From contig NZ_CABPSA010000001.1 of NCBI RefSeq assembly GCF_902459615.1, positions 744,001 to 808,000 of the forward strand: a DNA stretch of 64,000 bases, in the 5' to 3' direction. This document shows, piece after piece, positions 61,550 to 64,000 of this stretch. How positions within the stretch are numbered: the stretch's first letter is position 1; each line of letters opens with the position of its first letter. The translations under genes and the position numbers were made by a program. The notes beneath the pieces were generated by a model. The model saw only the letters and a program-made list of their open reading frames with translations. It had not been told where the DNA came from and did not search any database. The DNA comes from Pandoraea commovens. Its GTDB lineage: Bacteria > Pseudomonadota > Gammaproteobacteria > Burkholderiales > Burkholderiaceae.

Positions 61550-61809
61550 GCGTGAATACCGGCCCGGATCGCTTCGGGCCGACGCAACATTTCAGGGACG
61601 CGGTCGGCGCGAGCGCCGTCCAACCGGGCCGTATTCCGTTCGACGGATGCGGCCCGTTGCCTTCGCAGCAAGTGCATTACCGGTTTCAGGCAAGACCCAA
61701 GCAGTACGAATGAAGCACGCAGTAACAGACGCCTAAAAAAAGGGCGCACAGGACATCCATCCGCAAGATAACAAGTACGTACGCCAGACAGGTTTTGGAG
61801 ATCTCGCCC

Positions 61810-63096
61810 ATGAGCGCAAGCGCAGCCCCCAACGCGACGGCACAGGCCGGCCGCACTTCCCCACACGCCTGGCGTGTGATCGTATCGGCCTCGATCGGTA
61901 ACGCGCTCGAATGGTTCGATCTCGTGGTGTACGGCTTCTTCGCCGTGACCATCGCGAAACTGTTCTTCCCGACCGGCAACGATACGGTGTCGCTGCTGCT
62001 CACGCTCGGTACGTTCGGGGTGTCGTTCTTCATGCGTCCGCTGGGCGCTATCGTGATCGGCGCGTACGCCGACCGCGCGGGACGCAAAGCCGCGCTCACC
62101 CTTTCGATCCTGATGATGATGGTCGGCACGCTGCTCATCGCGATCATGCCGACGTACTCCGCCATCGGTGTGCTCGCGCCGGTGGGCATCGTCATCGCTC
62201 GTATGGTGCAGGGCTTCTCCGCCGGTGGTGAGTTCGGCAGCGCAACGGCGTTCCTCGCCGAACACGCGCCGCAGCGTCGCGGCTTCTTCTCTAGCTGGCA
62301 GGTCGCGTCGCAAGGTCTCACGACCCTGCTGGCGGCTGGCTTCGGCGCATTGCTGACAGGCAACCTTTCACCCGAGGCGATGGCCTCGTGGGGCTGGCGC
62401 GTGCCGTTCTTCTTCGGCTTGTTGATCGGCCCGGTGGCGTACTACATTCGCCGCCGTCTGGACGAGACGCCCGAGTTCCTCGACATCGAACCGACGCAAA
62501 GCCCGCTGCGCGACACCTTCACCGACCAAAAGGAACGCCTGCTGCTCGCCATCGGCGTGGTGGTGATGGCCACCGTTGCGACGTACCTGGTGCTCTACAT
62601 GCCGACGTACGCCGTCAAGCAACTGGGTCTGCCGTCGTCGGCCGCCTTCTCGGCGGTGCTGCTCACCGGCGTGGTGCAACTGATCGTCGCACCGATCGTG
62701 GGTCACTGGTCGGACACGCACGGTCGTATCAAGCCGATGCTGGCAGCCGCCGTGGCGCTGCTGGTGCTTGTCTACCCGATGTTCCGCTTCCTCGACGCGA
62801 ACCCGACATTCGGCTCGCTGATGGTGTTCCAGATCGTGCTCGGCCTGCTGATGACGACCTACTTCGGCGCGCTGCCCGCCCTGCTCACGGAACTGTTCCC
62901 GGTGCAGGTGCGTACCACGGGCCTCTCGCTCGGCTACAACATCGCGGCGACCGTGTTCGGCGGCTTCGCACCGTTTATCATCACGTGGCTGATAGGTGCT
63001 ACGGGCAACAAGCTCGCGCCGAGCTTCTATCTGATTTTCGCAGCGCTCATCAGCATTACCGCGCTGCTGCGCAGCCGTAAGATCGGCATGCGCTGA
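61810..63096 (+). CDS. MFS transporter, metabolite:H+ symporter family
   Basis: 428 residues, twelve membrane segments, no signal. The family signature follows the first segment: NALEWFDLVVYGFFAVTIAK, then GAIVIGAYADRAGRKAALTL between TM2 and TM3 and LTELFPVQVRTTGLSLGYNI before TM11. This is the MHS group (citrate, alpha-ketoglutarate, proline-betaine and similar symporters); which substrate is unclear. GGAGATCTCGCCC precedes the ATG at 61810. The gap upstream (61550-61809) has a GGGCCG hairpin near 61562-61580 but no gene. Confidence 0.9.
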   Translation: MSASAAPNATAQAGRTSPHAWRVIVSASIGNALEWFDLVVYGFFAVTIAKLFFPTGNDTVSLLLTLGTFGVSFFMRPLGAIVIGAYADRAGRKAALTLSILMMMVGTLLIAIMPTYSAIGVLAPVGIVIARMVQGFSAGGEFGSATAFLAEHAPQRRGFFSSWQVASQGLTTLLAAGFGALLTGNLSPEAMASWGWRVPFFFGLLIGPVAYYIRRRLDETPEFLDIEPTQSPLRDTFTDQKERLLLAIGVVVMATVATYLVLYMPTYAVKQLGLPSSAAFSAVLLTGVVQLIVAPIVGHWSDTHGRIKPMLAAAVALLVLVYPMFRFLDANPTFGSLMVFQIVLGLLMTTYFGALPALLTELFPVQVRTTGLSLGYNIAATVFGGFAPFIITWLIGATGNKLAPSFYLIFAALISITALLRSRKIGMR

Positions 63097-63215
63097 GTCC
63101 GAGCATCGGTGCAGTGATGTAGCGATACGGGGGCTGGCGACGTTGCCTGCCCCGTATCAGACCGAGATTGCACCGACATCGCATCGGATTCCCTAACTAC
63201 GGAGACACAGTCCAA

Positions 63216-64000
63216 GTGACGCAATCGACCCCTGCCCTGCACGACGAGACCATCGACGGCCAGCCCGTCCCGACGAAAGACACCATTGCCGCGCTGCACG
63301 AGAAGCTGCTGCCCTACGTGCGCACGACGCCGGTATTCACCCGCCGCGATTTTCCGACGCTCGGCAACACGGAAGTGACGTTCAAGTACGAACTGTTGCA
63401 GGCGTCGGGGACGTTCAAGGCACGCGGCGCATTCTCGAACCTGCTCTCGCTCGACGATGCACAACGCAAGGCAGGCGTCACGTGCGTATCCGCTGGCAAC
63501 CACGCCGTGGCAGTCGCTTACGCGGCGCAGGCGATGGGTGTGGCCGCCAAGACGGTCATGCTCAAGACGGCCAGCCCGGCCCGCTCGTCGCTGTGCCGCG
63601 AGTACGGCGCCGACCTGATTCTCGCGGAGAACGTCCATGAGGCGTTCGAGATCGTCAAGCGCGTGGAACAGGAAGAAGGCCGCTATTTCGTGCATCCGTT
63701 CAACGGCTATCGCACGATTCTCGGCACTGCCACGCTCGGCTACGAATGGATGCAGCAGGCCCCGAACCTCGACGCCGTGATCGTCCCCATTGGCGGCGGC
63801 GGTCTGATCTCGGGTGTCGCCACCGCCATCAAGCTGTTCGCGCCGCACGTGAAGGTCTACGGCGTGGAGCCTGCCGGTGCCGACGCTATGGCGCAGAGCT
63901 TCGCGCAAGGCGGCCCGATCAAGATGGGACCGATGACGGGGATCGCGGACAGTCTTATGGCGCCGCACACCGAGTTGTATGGCTACACGCTGTGCCGTCG
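63216..64000 (+). CDS. threonine/serine dehydratase-type PLP enzyme, 3' end cut by window
   Basis: First 261 residues of a fold type II PLP enzyme. The PLP Lys is in ASGTFKARGAFSNLL, the catalytic glycine loop is SAGNHAVAVAYAAQAMG, and PLP-phosphate loop is VIVPIGGGGLISGVATAIK. It resembles threonine dehydratase or related serine/aspartate ammonia lyases; the missing C-terminus would tell whether an ACT domain is present. Translation starts at GTG 63216, supported by GGAGACACAGTCCAA. The open reading frame continues beyond 64000. Confidence 0.88.
   Translation, partial: MTQSTPALHDETIDGQPVPTKDTIAALHEKLLPYVRTTPVFTRRDFPTLGNTEVTFKYELLQASGTFKARGAFSNLLSLDDAQRKAGVTCVSAGNHAVAVAYAAQAMGVAAKTVMLKTASPARSSLCREYGADLILAENVHEAFEIVKRVEQEEGRYFVHPFNGYRTILGTATLGYEWMQQAPNLDAVIVPIGGGGLISGVATAIKLFAPHVKVYGVEPAGADAMAQSFAQGGPIKMGPMTGIADSLMAPHTELYGYTLCR

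Overview
The window is 64 kb of GC-rich, densely coding DNA from a betaproteobacterium of the family Burkholderiaceae. Pandoraea or a close relative is my best guess. This rests on gene content and order: a pair of cyanophycin synthetases with a divergent ABC transporter and DUF1854 gene, a LysR / lipase-like / RND efflux block arranged like Burkholderia bpeT-llpE-bpeEF-oprC, AhpC paired with AhpD, and minCDE beside fadD. The species assignment is inference. I see chromosomal housekeeping DNA with a few accessory inserts, and no prophage, insertion sequence, integrase or CRISPR array.

Layout. 1-5.1 kb: the end of a fatty acyl-CoA ligase gene, a DUF1571 exported protein, the minCDE division-site operon (minus strand) and a small conserved-looking ORF. 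5.2-8.9 kb: an unlisted 49-residue membrane peptide, then two regulator/dehydrogenase pairs (SDR with LysR, TetR with SDR); the TetR pair has two matching operator-like repeats. 9-18.6 kb: rdgC, then the cyanophycin cluster (DUF1854, ABC exporter with zinc ribbon, and two cphA genes read the other way). 18.6-22.4 kb: a three-gene cassette of unknown function, made of two tandemly duplicated ~600-residue helical-repeat proteins and a short leader ORF, all with overlapping stop/start codons. 22.4-30.9 kb: the RND multidrug efflux locus. 31-35.5 kb: an RcnB-like protein, an HPP/CBS membrane protein, another membrane protein, and a methionine aminopeptidase coupled to a ParD-like gene. 35.8-42.3 kb: DUF2946 with a TonB receptor, pirin, and a DHA2 drug exporter with its divergent LysR. 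42.3-46.2 kb: azurin, an unknown protein, a guanidine exporter behind a guanidine-II riboswitch, an orphan NuoA-like gene, a sparse 1.3 kb stretch with two sRNA-like units and a tiny lipoprotein, and tRNA-Leu(UAG). 46.5-64 kb: a squalene/phytoene synthase relative, a DUF1501/DUF1800 pair, OmpR-EnvZ, AhpC-AhpD behind an OxyR-like site, IspF-IspD, Mfd, ArgE, an MHS-type transporter, and the start of a PLP-dependent threonine/serine dehydratase running off the window.

The strongest candidates for something undescribed are the duplicated protein pair with its leader ORF (18631-22381), the two look-alike minus-strand RNA units at 44.9 and 45.2 kb, and the solitary NuoA-like gene just downstream of the guanidine exporter. 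All start sites were chosen by eye from Shine-Dalgarno matches and family N-termini. No database search was possible.
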